The position numbers were made by a program, and so were the translations under genes. This document shows positions 15,799-24,785 of a DNA stretch of 26,969 nucleotides, piece after piece. Source of the stretch: JANXSD01 sp043758125 (GTDB taxonomy: Bacteria > Bacteroidota > Bacteroidia > AKYH767-A > OLB10). Positions within the stretch are counted from its first letter, which is position 1. Each line of letters begins with the position of its first letter. The notes under the pieces are model-generated. The model searched no databases. It saw only the letters and a list, made by a program, of their open reading frames with translations, and had not been told where the DNA came from. The stretch spans positions 1 to 26,969 of the forward strand of contig JAYVOC010000189.1 in the NCBI GenBank assembly GCA_043758125.1, written 5' to 3'.

Positions 15799-15841
15799 CA
15801 ATTAATGTTAAAAAACTTTAAATAATTTCTATTAAATCTGC

Positions 15842-18379
15842 ATGGCTGATAATCTTGTGATAGTGGAGTCCCCTGCAAAGGCGAAGACGATTGAAGGATT
15901 TCTTGGAAAGGATTTTCAGGTGAAGTCGAGTTATGGTCATGTTCGTGACCTTGTCAAGAATGACAAAGGCATTGACGTTGCAAATAGTTTTTCTCCTTTA
16001 TATGAAGTGTCGCCTGACAAAGAAAAGGTGGTGAATGAATTAAGGTCGCTGAGCAAAAAGGCTAAAACAGTTTGGTTAGCGACTGACGAGGATCGCGAAG
16101 GTGAAGCGATTTCTTGGCATTTATTTGAAACACTCAATCTTAAAGAAAGTAATACTAAACGTATTGTTTTTCATGAGATCACAAAGAAGGCAATTCAAGA
16201 GGCAATTAGCAAACCACGATTTATTGATATGCATTTGGTGGATGCGCAACAAGCTCGTCGTATCTTGGATCGCTTGGTAGGATTTGAATTATCACCAATT
16301 CTTTGGAAAAAAATTAAACCGTCACTTTCTGCTGGTAGAGTGCAATCCGTTTCTGTAAGATTAATTGTTGAGCGTGAACGAGATGTTGAAGGACATCAAT
16401 CACAATCTGCATATAAGTTAGTATCTCATTTTATTGTTAAAGATAAAAAGGGAAATAGTACATTACTTAAGGCGGAATTATCACAACGTTTCCCTGTAAA
16501 GGAAGATGCAGAAGCGTTATTGAATAAGTTAGCAAACGCAAATTTCAAGATTTCAAATCTTGAAGTAAAGCCAGGAAAAAAATCACCCGCAGCTCCTTTT
16601 ACTACATCAACTTTACAACAAGAGGCTAGTCGTAAATTGGGATTTTCAGTTGCGCAAACAATGGTTGTTGCACAACGTCTTTATGAGAGTGGGAAAATTA
16701 CGTACATGAGAACGGATTCCGTGAATCTATCTCAACTTGCTTTGGATTCTGCTAAAGAAGCTATCAGCAAAATCTACGGTAAGGAATATTCTTTTACGCG
16801 TCAATTCAAGACGAAATCAGCAAACGCTCAAGAGGCGCATGAGGCGATTCGTCCTGCTTATTTAGATCAACCTACTATTGATGGTGAAAATGCCGATCGT
16901 CGTTTATATGAACTCATCTGGAAACGAACGATTGCTTCACAAATGGCAGATGCACAATTAGAGCGTACAGTTGTAAATATTGAAAACAATAAATCGAAGG
17001 AATTATTTGTTGCCACTGGCGAAGTAATTCGTTTCGATGGTTTTCTTCGTGTATATCTCGAATCTACGGATGATGAAAATGAAGAGAATGAGAAAGAAAA
17101 AGACGGACTATTACCTCCTTTAGCGATTGGCCAGGTGTTAGATTTAGATACCATCACGGGAACACAACGATTTTCATCTCCACCAGCTCGCTATACAGAA
17201 GCTAGTCTTGTTAAGAAATTAGAAGAGTTGGGAATTGGTCGACCTTCAACGTATGCTCCAACTATTTCTACAGTTCAAAAGAGGGGATATGTAATTAAAG
17301 AAGATCGTGCTGGGAAAGAGCGAATTTTTACAGTGCTTACATTAAAAGCTGGGAAGGTTATTTCAGAGGATCGAACTGAGAATTATGCAGCCGAAAAATC
17401 GAAAATGTTTCCTACAGATATCGGTACAGTGGTTACTGATTTCTTAGTGTTAAATTTTCCAGAGATCCTAGATTATAATTTCACTGCGAATGTAGAAAGA
17501 GAATTTGATGAAATAGCACAAGGCAATTTGCAGTGGGCGAAAATGATAAAGAAATTCTATGGTCCTTTTCATAAACTGGTAGAAGACACAGAGAAAAATA
17601 GTGAACGTGCTACTGGAGAGCGAATTCTTGGAGTTCATCCTGAGAATGGAAAAAAAATATCAGCACGAATCGGACGATTTGGTCCGTTGGTTCAAATTAC
17701 TGGAGAAACAGAAGAAGAGAAACCACAGTTTGCTAAATTAAGACCTGGTCAGCGACTAGAAACAATTACACTTGAAGAGGCATTAGATCTTTTTAAGATG
17801 CCACGCAATATTGGTAATTACGAAGAGGAAGATGTTACTATTAGCATTGGTAGATTTGGACCTTATGCTCGTCATAATGGAATCTTTGTTTCATTAGCAA
17901 AAACAGATGATCCATATACAATAGAAATTGATCGTGCCATTGAATTGATTGAGGCAAAACGTAAGACGGATCGAGAGCGTATTATTCGAATTTTTGATGA
18001 GCGTCCAGATGTGAAATTATTGAATGGACGTTGGGGACCTTATTTGGTTGCCAATGAACTTAATTATAAGCTACCAAAGGACAAAGATCCCAATGTTTTA
18101 TCATTACAAGATTGTTTGGATATTATTTTAGCGGCTGGTGAAAATGGTGGAAAGCCCAAGCGTTCGTTTGGCAGAAAGGCTGCTCCTGTTGCAGCAAAGA
18201 AAGCTCCTGCAAAGAAAACGGCAGTAAAGAAAACTGCTGCAACAACTGCTACGAAAACTTCTGTTGTGAAAACTATCTCAAAAGTCCCTGTTAAGAAAAC
18301 GGCTGCCAAAACTGTAGCGAAAGTCCCTGTAAAGGCAGCAGCCGCGAAGAAAGTTACTGCAAGAAAAAAGACGAAATAA
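15842..18379 (+). CDS. topA: DNA topoisomerase I (type IA) with a Lys/Ala-rich tail
   Basis: TopA relaxes negative supercoils by cutting one strand through a 5'-phosphotyrosine link. The 845-residue protein starts with a Toprim domain (LVIVESPAKAKTIEGFLG; acidic DEDREGEAISWHL). The catalytic Tyr288 sits in GKITYMRTDSVNLS. After the type IA core come repeated C-terminal modules (ARIGRFGPLVQI, ISIGRFGPYARHNG, LNGRWGPYLVANELNY), in place of the Cys4 zinc fingers of E. coli TopA. Residues 779-845 form a basic tail of Lys, Ala, Thr and Pro with repeated KVPVK units, like histone H1, which should bind DNA without sequence preference. The arginase-family gene starts 21 bases downstream, so they are probably co-transcribed. 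Confidence 0.98.
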   Translation: MADNLVIVESPAKAKTIEGFLGKDFQVKSSYGHVRDLVKNDKGIDVANSFSPLYEVSPDKEKVVNELRSLSKKAKTVWLATDEDREGEAISWHLFETLNLKESNTKRIVFHEITKKAIQEAISKPRFIDMHLVDAQQARRILDRLVGFELSPILWKKIKPSLSAGRVQSVSVRLIVERERDVEGHQSQSAYKLVSHFIVKDKKGNSTLLKAELSQRFPVKEDAEALLNKLANANFKISNLEVKPGKKSPAAPFTTSTLQQEASRKLGFSVAQTMVVAQRLYESGKITYMRTDSVNLSQLALDSAKEAISKIYGKEYSFTRQFKTKSANAQEAHEAIRPAYLDQPTIDGENADRRLYELIWKRTIASQMADAQLERTVVNIENNKSKELFVATGEVIRFDGFLRVYLESTDDENEENEKEKDGLLPPLAIGQVLDLDTITGTQRFSSPPARYTEASLVKKLEELGIGRPSTYAPTISTVQKRGYVIKEDRAGKERIFTVLTLKAGKVISEDRTENYAAEKSKMFPTDIGTVVTDFLVLNFPEILDYNFTANVEREFDEIAQGNLQWAKMIKKFYGPFHKLVEDTEKNSERATGERILGVHPENGKKISARIGRFGPLVQITGETEEEKPQFAKLRPGQRLETITLEEALDLFKMPRNIGNYEEEDVTISIGRFGPYARHNGIFVSLAKTDDPYTIEIDRAIELIEAKRKTDRERIIRIFDERPDVKLLNGRWGPYLVANELNYKLPKDKDPNVLSLQDCLDIILAAGENGGKPKRSFGRKAAPVAAKKAPAKKTAVKKTAATTATKTSVVKTISKVPVKKTAAKTVAKVPVKAAAAKKVTARKKTK

Positions 18380-18400
18380 GTTTAAATAAATTTAGGCTTT

Positions 18401-19573
18401 ATGCTGGAAGCTTATTTCCAACCACTTGATGCTGGCCTGTTATGGCACGATGGTCAAGCACTCCCTTCGGATGCTTTGGGCAATGCTATTCAATCTTATT
18501 ATCAAGAAGGAAAGTTTCCAGATTTTGAGGGGGTTCGTATAGCAATAATAGGTGTAGGGGAAGATAGAGGCAATCAATTAAACATTGGAGCTGCCAATGG
18601 GATGGACCACATTCGTGAAAAATTTTATAGTTTGAAGGTTCATCAGCATCCACAACGTATTATTGATTTAGGAAATATCCGTCGTGGAGATACACTTGAA
18701 GATACGTATGCAGCGATAGCTACGGTAATTTATGAATTGATTCCATTGAAAATTATACCTGTGATACTAGGAGGAAGTCAAGATTTAACTTATGGTCATT
18801 ATGCTGGTTATAAAAAACTTGAGCAAATCATAAACATCGTAAGTGTTGATTCACATTTTGATTTAGGACAACCCGAAGACCCAGTTAATGCCGAGACATT
18901 TCTTGGTAAAATAATTCTTGAGCAACCAAATTATCTTTTTAACTTTAGCAATATTGGGTACCAAACCTATTATGTAGGTACGGAAAGTGTTGAGTTAATG
19001 AAAAAATTGTATTTCGACACTTTTAGATTAGGTCAAGTTCGTGATGATATTCAAGAAACGGAACCAATTGTGCGTAATGCTGACCTAGTTACTGTAGATT
19101 TATCAGCAATTCGACAAAGTGATGCACCTGGGAATTCGCAAGCATCTCCTAATGGTTTTTTTGGTGAAGAAGCTTGTCAGATACTGATGTATGCTGGAGT
19201 GAGTGATAAGTTGAGCGGACTTGGGATTTACGAATACAATCCTAAATTTGATGTTAATGGTCAAACAGCTAGTTTAGTGGCGCAGATGCTTTGGTATTTT
19301 ATAGAAGGAGTATCAAGTAGAAAGCAAGATTTACCACTATTAAATGCTAATAATTACATTACATATATAGTAGCAATCGCGAATGTGGCGCAGGAGATTA
19401 CTTTTATAAAAAGTACGAAGAGTGACCGATGGTGGATGAAACTTCCGATGGAAGGTGGCCGAAATAGGTATTTAAGTCATCATTTATTGCCTTGTTCTTA
19501 CAAGGATTATCAACAAGCATGTAACAATGAGGTACCTGATCGGTTATGGAATGCGCTTCAAAAGTTAGCATAA
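18401..19573 (+). CDS. Arginase/agmatinase/formimidoylglutamase-family protein with altered metal site
   Basis: The 390-residue protein has the arginase (ureohydrolase) fold pattern, but its active site is altered. Family members bind two Mn ions through one His, a DxHxD set and a DxD pair. Here the first ligand block reads GGSQDLTYG, with Gln127 where the His of GGDHS is expected. The second, SVDSHFDLG, is intact (Asp150, His152, Asp154). The third, TVDLSAIRQSDAPG, keeps Asp233 but has Ser235 in place of the second Asp. The spacing fits rat arginase well (His101/Asp124 against 127/150). Four of six ligands remain, so it may hold one metal, act on something else, or be a non-enzymatic member. 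Databases probably name it formimidoylglutamase, but no hut genes are nearby. It sits between topA and the T9SS genes. Confidence 0.85.
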   Translation: MLEAYFQPLDAGLLWHDGQALPSDALGNAIQSYYQEGKFPDFEGVRIAIIGVGEDRGNQLNIGAANGMDHIREKFYSLKVHQHPQRIIDLGNIRRGDTLEDTYAAIATVIYELIPLKIIPVILGGSQDLTYGHYAGYKKLEQIINIVSVDSHFDLGQPEDPVNAETFLGKIILEQPNYLFNFSNIGYQTYYVGTESVELMKKLYFDTFRLGQVRDDIQETEPIVRNADLVTVDLSAIRQSDAPGNSQASPNGFFGEEACQILMYAGVSDKLSGLGIYEYNPKFDVNGQTASLVAQMLWYFIEGVSSRKQDLPLLNANNYITYIVAIANVAQEITFIKSTKSDRWWMKLPMEGGRNRYLSHHLLPCSYKDYQQACNNEVPDRLWNALQKLA

Positions 19574-19741
19574 TGGCTTTCTGAGACGTTCAAATAAATT
19601 TCTTTTAAAAATAATTTATGCAAGTTTTAGCCTAAAATCGAACCATTAAAATGACATGTTTTGCCTCTCAAAATGATCAATAAAATAGTAATCATTGGGC
19701 TTGTGAATAAATAAATAAAAGGAATGTTAGCTTAATATGGT

Positions 19742-19773
19742 TTTGAAATTTAGAATAATATTTACTTACTTTA
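19742..19773 (+). promoter_or_regulatory. Candidate promoter of the porP-gldKLMN cluster
   Basis: TTTG (19742-19745) is followed after 20 bases by TTACTTTA (19766-19773), a partial match to the Bacteroidota promoter with correct spacing. The start point would fall about 30 bases before the ATG at 19809. It lies inside the open extension upstream of that ATG, which supports the shorter protein. Confidence 0.4.
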
Positions 19774-19808
19774 ACCCCCAGAATCATCCGATAAATCGAA
19801 CGCACTGT

Positions 19809-20720
19809 ATGAAGAAAATTTTAGCTGTTTTAGTAGCTGGTTGTATATCCACCTTAGCCCTAGCTCAACAAGACCCCCAGTTCAGCCAGAATATGTTTAA
19901 TCGTTTATACGTAAATCCAGCATATGCGGGAAGTAACGAAGCGATTTGTGCACATCTGCTCTATCGTTCACAATGGGTAGGCTTTGGAGACGGAGCCCCA
20001 AAAACAGGAGTTCTCGGCGTAGAGGCTCCATTTGCAAACAACAAAGTAGGTGTTGGATTAAGCATTGCCTCTGATAAAAACGGTGCATTCCAAACCTTTA
20101 ATGCTAAACTTGCTGGATCCTATAAATTTGATCTAGGCAATGGCAAATTAGGAATTGGAGTTGATTTAGGCTTATTGCAAGATAAGGTTGATGCTTCAGG
20201 ATTTAAGCCCGTTGACCCTAATGATGCATCTATTCCAGCTAATTCTAGTGGTTCCGCTTTTGATGTTGGTGCTGGTTTATATTACAATTCAGAAAAATTA
20301 TATGTTGGAGTTTCAGCTTCACATTTATCTGAGCCAAGTGTAACATTGGACAATTCCTCTATTAAATTCGAACGTCATTATTATGGAATGATCGGATATT
20401 CTGCGGAAGTATCACCAATGATTACATTAAAGCCATCCGTATTTGTTAAAACAATTGCGGGAAACACTACAGCAGATATTAACTTGAATGCTTATTTTAA
20501 TAATCGATTTTGGTTAGGTGCATCTTATCGTAATGATGATGCTATTGTAGCATTAATTGGATTAAATATTACAGACAATTTACGCATTGGTTACTCTTAC
20601 GATTTTACAACTTCAAATCTTAAGAAATATAGTGATGGTAGTCATGAAATTATGCTTGGCTACTGTTTCAAAGTGAAAAAGAAAATTACACCTGTAATCA
20701 GAAATGTAAGGTTTCTATAG
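19809..20720 (+). CDS. Type IX secretion system outer-membrane protein, PorP/SprF family
   Basis: PorP/SprF proteins are outer-membrane components of the type IX secretion system that help place and stabilise its substrates (SprF with the adhesin SprB in gliding bacteria). The mature part starts QQDPQFSQNMFNRLYVNPAYAGSN, the hallmark of the family, after a signal peptide MKKILAVLVAGCISTLALAQ. The frame is open 24 codons further up (ATG 19737), but that extension would bury the signal peptide, so the start is ATG 19809 (303 residues). The rest is alternating beta strands with aromatic ends, consistent with a barrel (KLYVGVSASHLSEP; LRIGYSYDFTTSNL). It is first in the cluster with gldKLMN, 146 bases before gldK. 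I give no symbol because paralogues are common. Confidence 0.93.
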   Translation: MKKILAVLVAGCISTLALAQQDPQFSQNMFNRLYVNPAYAGSNEAICAHLLYRSQWVGFGDGAPKTGVLGVEAPFANNKVGVGLSIASDKNGAFQTFNAKLAGSYKFDLGNGKLGIGVDLGLLQDKVDASGFKPVDPNDASIPANSSGSAFDVGAGLYYNSEKLYVGVSASHLSEPSVTLDNSSIKFERHYYGMIGYSAEVSPMITLKPSVFVKTIAGNTTADINLNAYFNNRFWLGASYRNDDAIVALIGLNITDNLRIGYSYDFTTSNLKKYSDGSHEIMLGYCFKVKKKITPVIRNVRFL

Positions 20721-20866
20721 TAATAGGAATTATTTCACTTGAAAAGCAACTTAAATTGGAGACTAAACGTATCATCATACTGAAAATGTCGCATATACTA
20801 AAGCTAGATTTTCAGCGTTCGATGTTTACGTTTTTAGTGTATCCAGAACCCAAAAGCAAACAAAGC

Positions 20867-22168
20867 ATGAAAAACCTGATTATTGCTTCTTTAACAGTGC
20901 TGTTACTCAGTAGTTGTGGAGGCGGTAACCGCGGGCAACTAGTAGGAGTCCAAGGAAGGCAAAAATGGTACCAAGCAGATCCCTATGGGATGGTATTTAT
21001 TCCCCAAGGCTCATTCAACATGGGCCCTGGTGACCAAGATGTTCCTTATTCTCAAATTGCTCAAACAAAAAGCGTAACTGTACATGCTTTTTATATGGAC
21101 AATACAGAGATCACGAACAATGAGTATCGTCAATTTGTATATTGGGTGAGGGATTCTCTCGCTCACCGACTAATTGGGGGAGATCACATTGTTGATGAAG
21201 GGGAATATGGAGAGCATATCGACTGGGATCAACGGATTAAGTGGAATGATGAAGCGAATGTTGAAACATTATCAGAGCTTTATTTACCAGAGAGTGAGCG
21301 TTTTTATCGTCGCAAAGAAATCGATTCACGTAAATTAAATTTTGAATTTTACTGGCTTGATCTTCAAGCTGCGGCACAAAAGGATTATAGTAAGGACCGT
21401 GATGGTGCCGCTGCTTCTTTAGCCAATAGACCACAAGGTAGAACAGATAGATCAGTATATATTAAAAAGGAAATCATCAACGTTTATCCTGATACATTGG
21501 CTTGGATTCATGATTTCACCTATTCATTTAATGATCCTATTACGAAAGCATATTTTTGGCATCCAGCTTATGATGATTATCCTGTTGTAGGAGTAAACTG
21601 GAAACAAGCACGCGCATTTTGTGTATGGCGTACTCGACTGTTAAATAGTTACCTAGAAGAAGATGGGGAAGAGATAGTTCAAGATTTTCGCCTTCCTTCA
21701 GAAAGTGAGTGGGAATATGCATCACGTGGAGGATTACAAAACAATCCTTATCCATGGGGAGGACCTTATATTCGTAATAGTAGAGGTTGTTTCTTAGCGA
21801 ATTTCAAGCCATTGCGCGGTAATTATATCGATGATGGAGGTTTCTATACAGTTAAAGCCACTTCTTATTGGCCAAACGATTACGGATTATATTGTATGTC
21901 TGGAAACGTAGCGGAATGGACGAGCAATGCCTTTGATGAGTCTGCTTATAATTTTATTCACGATTTGAATCCTGATTACACTTATGAAGCAAAAGATAAT
22001 GATCCTTCTGCATTAAAGCGAAAGGTGATTCGTGGCGGATCTTGGAAGGACATTGGTTATTTCCTTCAAACTGGAACGCGTAGCTATGAATTTCAGGATT
22101 CTTGTAAATCGTACATTGGATTTCGTTGTGTAATGGATTTCCTTGGACGAGACAAGTCTGATTTCTAA
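20867..22168 (+). CDS. gldK: Gliding motility / T9SS lipoprotein GldK
   Basis: GldK is an outer-membrane lipoprotein (PorK in Porphyromonas) that forms, with GldN, the periplasmic ring of the type IX secretion system. The start at ATG 20867 gives MKNLIIASLTVLLLSSC, a lipoprotein signal with lipidated Cys17. The open frame runs 37 codons further up to a TTG, which would displace the signal and is rejected. The body is a formylglycine-generating-enzyme (SUMF1)-like fold: GMVFIPQGSFNMG, AFYMDNTEITNNEYRQFV, YPVVGVNWKQARAFCVWR, RLPSESEWEYASRGG, and a final VIRGGSWKDIGYF / GFRCVMDF. About 433 residues is normal. It is followed by gldL after 97 bases. Confidence 0.96.
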   Translation: MKNLIIASLTVLLLSSCGGGNRGQLVGVQGRQKWYQADPYGMVFIPQGSFNMGPGDQDVPYSQIAQTKSVTVHAFYMDNTEITNNEYRQFVYWVRDSLAHRLIGGDHIVDEGEYGEHIDWDQRIKWNDEANVETLSELYLPESERFYRRKEIDSRKLNFEFYWLDLQAAAQKDYSKDRDGAAASLANRPQGRTDRSVYIKKEIINVYPDTLAWIHDFTYSFNDPITKAYFWHPAYDDYPVVGVNWKQARAFCVWRTRLLNSYLEEDGEEIVQDFRLPSESEWEYASRGGLQNNPYPWGGPYIRNSRGCFLANFKPLRGNYIDDGGFYTVKATSYWPNDYGLYCMSGNVAEWTSNAFDESAYNFIHDLNPDYTYEAKDNDPSALKRKVIRGGSWKDIGYFLQTGTRSYEFQDSCKSYIGFRCVMDFLGRDKSDF

Positions 22169-22196
22169 AATTTTATTTATTATTACATTCTGAAAA

Positions 22197-22217
22197 AGCG
22201 AAATACCACAATTCGCT
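22197..22217 (+). other. Stem-loop between gldK and gldL
   Basis: AGCGAA (22197-22202) and TTCGCT (22212-22217) form a 6-base stem around a 9-base loop in the 97-base gap. No U run follows, so it is not an intrinsic terminator. A message-stability or processing element that sets the gldK:gldL ratio is possible but not shown. Confidence 0.35.
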
Positions 22218-22265
22218 CAAATAATTTATTCAACTAACCAAAACATCTAAAAAAACGGGACAACA

Positions 22266-23075
22266 ATGGGGATAGCTCAAATAACGCAAGGGAAAGCGTT
22301 TAAACAATTCATGGCTAAGCTTTATGGTTTCGGTGCAGCAATCGTAATCGTAGGAGCCCTCTTTAAAATTCAACACTGGGAAGGTGCTGGATTAATGTTA
22401 ACAGTAGGACTTTTGACAGAAGCAGTGATCTTCTTCTTTTCTGCATTTGAACCACCACATGAAGATGTGGATTGGTCATTAGTGTATCCTGAATTAGCAG
22501 GAATGCACGATGGTAATGACAAAAAGAAGCATAAGAAAGCTGGAGATCCAGTAGCACAAGAATTGGATAAGCTATTATCTGAAGCTAAGATCGGACCTGA
22601 ATTAATTCAAAGTTTAGGAACAGGATTAAAAGCATTAAGTGAAAACACTTCTAAGTTGGCGAATATTTCGAATGCGGCTGTTGCTACTGACGAATACGCA
22701 AAAAATGTGACTACAGCATCACAAAAGGTTTCATCATTATCTGCTTCTTATGAAAAGGCAGCTCAAGCAATGAACAGCATGAGTTCTTCTCAGGAAGAAG
22801 TAAAAATTTATGGTGACCAAATGAAATCAGCAGGTAAAAACATGGCTGCATTGAATGCAGTTTATGAGCTTCAATTACAAGAAGCTAGTGCGCGCATGAA
22901 AGAGACAACTAAGTTTTATGATGGAATTGGTCAATTATTATCCAATTTAAATAATACAGTTGAAGATACTAAAAAGTACAAAGAGGAAGTTGGTAAGTTA
23001 GCTAAAAACCTTGGCGCTCTTAATACAGTTTATGGCAATATGTTATCTGCTATGAACACGAATTCTGGTAAATAA
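22266..23075 (+). CDS. gldL: T9SS / gliding motor inner-membrane protein GldL
   Basis: GldL is the ring-forming inner-membrane part of the GldLM ion-driven motor that powers type IX secretion and gliding. Two membrane helices lie at about 21-36 and 43-61. The membrane-buried charged residues known to matter in the Flavobacterium johnsoniae motor have counterparts: Lys34 and His37 in GALFKIQHW, and the key Glu52 in VGLLTEAVIFF (equivalent to Glu49 there). The segment between the helices is four residues shorter than I recall for F. johnsoniae. The cytoplasmic part (about 65-269) is helical with heptad-like repeats (KLLSEAKIGPELIQSLGTGL; repeated ALNAVY/ALNTVY). The length, 269 residues, is typical or slightly long. 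gldM follows after 50 bases. Confidence 0.97.
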   Translation: MGIAQITQGKAFKQFMAKLYGFGAAIVIVGALFKIQHWEGAGLMLTVGLLTEAVIFFFSAFEPPHEDVDWSLVYPELAGMHDGNDKKKHKKAGDPVAQELDKLLSEAKIGPELIQSLGTGLKALSENTSKLANISNAAVATDEYAKNVTTASQKVSSLSASYEKAAQAMNSMSSSQEEVKIYGDQMKSAGKNMAALNAVYELQLQEASARMKETTKFYDGIGQLLSNLNNTVEDTKKYKEEVGKLAKNLGALNTVYGNMLSAMNTNSGK

Positions 23076-23125
23076 CATTCCGTTTCTTAATAATATTTTA
23101 CTAACCCAAATCCTAGAAACGAGAA

Positions 23126-24712
23126 ATGGCTGGAAATAACCTCTCCCCGAGGCAGAAGATGATTGGGATGATGTATCTGGTGTTAACAGCATTGTTAGCC
23201 TTGAACGTATCCAAAGAAATTATCAATGCTTTTATTACGATTAACGATAGTCTTGAGAATACTGTTACTAACCTTACAGGAAAAAATGCTCAAGCTTACG
23301 CTGCTTTCCAGAAGCAAATGGAAGTAGATCCCAAAAAGACCAAGCCGCTATTTGAAAAGGCGCAGCAGATAAAAAAATTATCTGATGATATGGATAAGTA
23401 TTTGTCAAGTTTAACAGAAGAACTTATCCGTAAAACTGATAAATTGGAACCATCGGCAAAAATTGAAACCCTTCATGAAATGAAGGGAACTGATAATTAT
23501 GATATTCCAACAAATTACATGTGTGGTGATAAGAACGATGGTTTAGGTCACAAGGCATCTGAGATGAAAAAGAAAATCATCGATTACAAAAAAGGTATTT
23601 TAGCTTCACTTGATCCAGCTGATAGGCCGACGTATGAAAAGCGTTTAAATATTCTCTTCAATACGGATGACCCGAAAGTTCCTGAAGATGGTAAAAAAAC
23701 TTGGGAAATGGCAAATTTCTACCATAATCCGGTAGTTGCAACTATAGCTTTAATAACAAAAACTAAATCGGATGTTAAGAATGCTGAGTCCGAAATTATT
23801 ACGCATTTATTAGCTTCTATTAATGCTGCCGATTTCAAATTTGATACACTTACAGCAAAAGTTATTGCGCCGTCAAGTTATCTTATCGAAGGACAACAGT
23901 ATACAGCTGATATCTTCTTAGCAGCAATGAGTTCAACAAGTGATCCTGAAATTACTGTTAATGGTAGCCCATTAAAAGTAGAAGGTGGTGTTGGTACTTA
24001 TACTTTATCAGCTTCAGGAGTAGGAGAGAAGACGTATGCAGGAATCATTAAAGTGAAAGGTCCGGATGGTGTTGTTAAACCAATTCCTTTTGGTCCGATA
24101 AAATATATCGTAGCAAAGCCAAGTTCAACAGTATCTGCGGATAAGATGAATGTAATTTACATTGGTGTTCCAAATCCAATGACGATATCGGTACCTGGCG
24201 TTCCTGATGAGAAAGTGAAATATTCAGTTGCTGGATCATTAACCTTAACACAAGATCCTAAATTACCCAAAGGCCATTATATCGCTGAAGCGAAAGGACA
24301 ACCTGGAGAAGCTACGATCACTGTAAATGCTGACTTCAACGAAAAGCCTACTAAAATGGGTGAATTCAAATTCCGTTTAAAGAGAATTCCTGATCCAGTA
24401 GCAAAGATTGGTGGTAAGAAAGACGGTAACATCCCGAAAGCACAGTTAGCCGCTCAACAAGGTATTATCCCTACGATGGAAGGATTTGATTTCGATCTTT
24501 ATCCAAGAGTGGTTTCCTTTAAGATGAGTCGATATGGAAAAGGTCGTGATCCGATAGAGAAAACGGCGGAAAGTGGAACCTTGACTGGCGACATGAAAAC
24601 GATTATTGATCAATCGCGTCCTGGAGATAAAATCCTATTCGAATACATAAACGTATCGATGCCAGATGGAACAAAACGTCAAGTGAACGCAATTCCATTG
24701 ACAGTTCAATAA
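23126..24712 (+). CDS. gldM: T9SS / gliding motor protein GldM
   Basis: GldM is the second motor subunit. One N-terminal helix lies inside the GldL ring and a long periplasmic arm transmits motion to the GldKN ring. The start MAGNNLSPRQKMIGMMYLVL carries the conserved Arg9 and Tyr17 that line the motor interface in F. johnsoniae GldM. The single membrane helix is at about 12-30. The periplasmic region (about 35-528) shows the long first helical domain (repeated Lys/Glu helices) and then beta-rich domains (LTAKVIAPSSYLIEGQQYTADIFLA; GVPNPMTISVPGVP; FDFDLYPRVVSFKMS). The 528 residues agree with the family. A weak 7-base inverted pair (23081-23087 and 23115-23121) lies just before its start. Confidence 0.98.
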   Translation: MAGNNLSPRQKMIGMMYLVLTALLALNVSKEIINAFITINDSLENTVTNLTGKNAQAYAAFQKQMEVDPKKTKPLFEKAQQIKKLSDDMDKYLSSLTEELIRKTDKLEPSAKIETLHEMKGTDNYDIPTNYMCGDKNDGLGHKASEMKKKIIDYKKGILASLDPADRPTYEKRLNILFNTDDPKVPEDGKKTWEMANFYHNPVVATIALITKTKSDVKNAESEIITHLLASINAADFKFDTLTAKVIAPSSYLIEGQQYTADIFLAAMSSTSDPEITVNGSPLKVEGGVGTYTLSASGVGEKTYAGIIKVKGPDGVVKPIPFGPIKYIVAKPSSTVSADKMNVIYIGVPNPMTISVPGVPDEKVKYSVAGSLTLTQDPKLPKGHYIAEAKGQPGEATITVNADFNEKPTKMGEFKFRLKRIPDPVAKIGGKKDGNIPKAQLAAQQGIIPTMEGFDFDLYPRVVSFKMSRYGKGRDPIEKTAESGTLTGDMKTIIDQSRPGDKILFEYINVSMPDGTKRQVNAIPLTVQ

Positions 24713-24785
24713 GAAAATAATACCGCAACATTAGTTAATAATTTTGCGTTTACTAGAAACGATGCAATTAACACAAATTCATCCC

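Larger units (their letters stand above)
15504..15841. other. Divergent miaB-topA intergenic region
   Basis: The outer 200 bases (to about 15720) are very AT-rich with no coding frame, tRNA or repeat that I can support. The topA-proximal 115 bases hold a possible -7 box (15727-15734) and two stem-loops in what would be the topA leader (15742-15798). Confidence 0.6.

Noticed and set aside
20756..20866. 37-residue extension of GldK from a TTG
   Set aside because: It would place the lipoprotein signal inside the protein. ATG 20867 gives a proper signal with Cys17.
24744..24785. 14-residue extension of GldN from a TTG
   Set aside because: The signal peptide starts at ATG 24786, and a TTG start is less likely.
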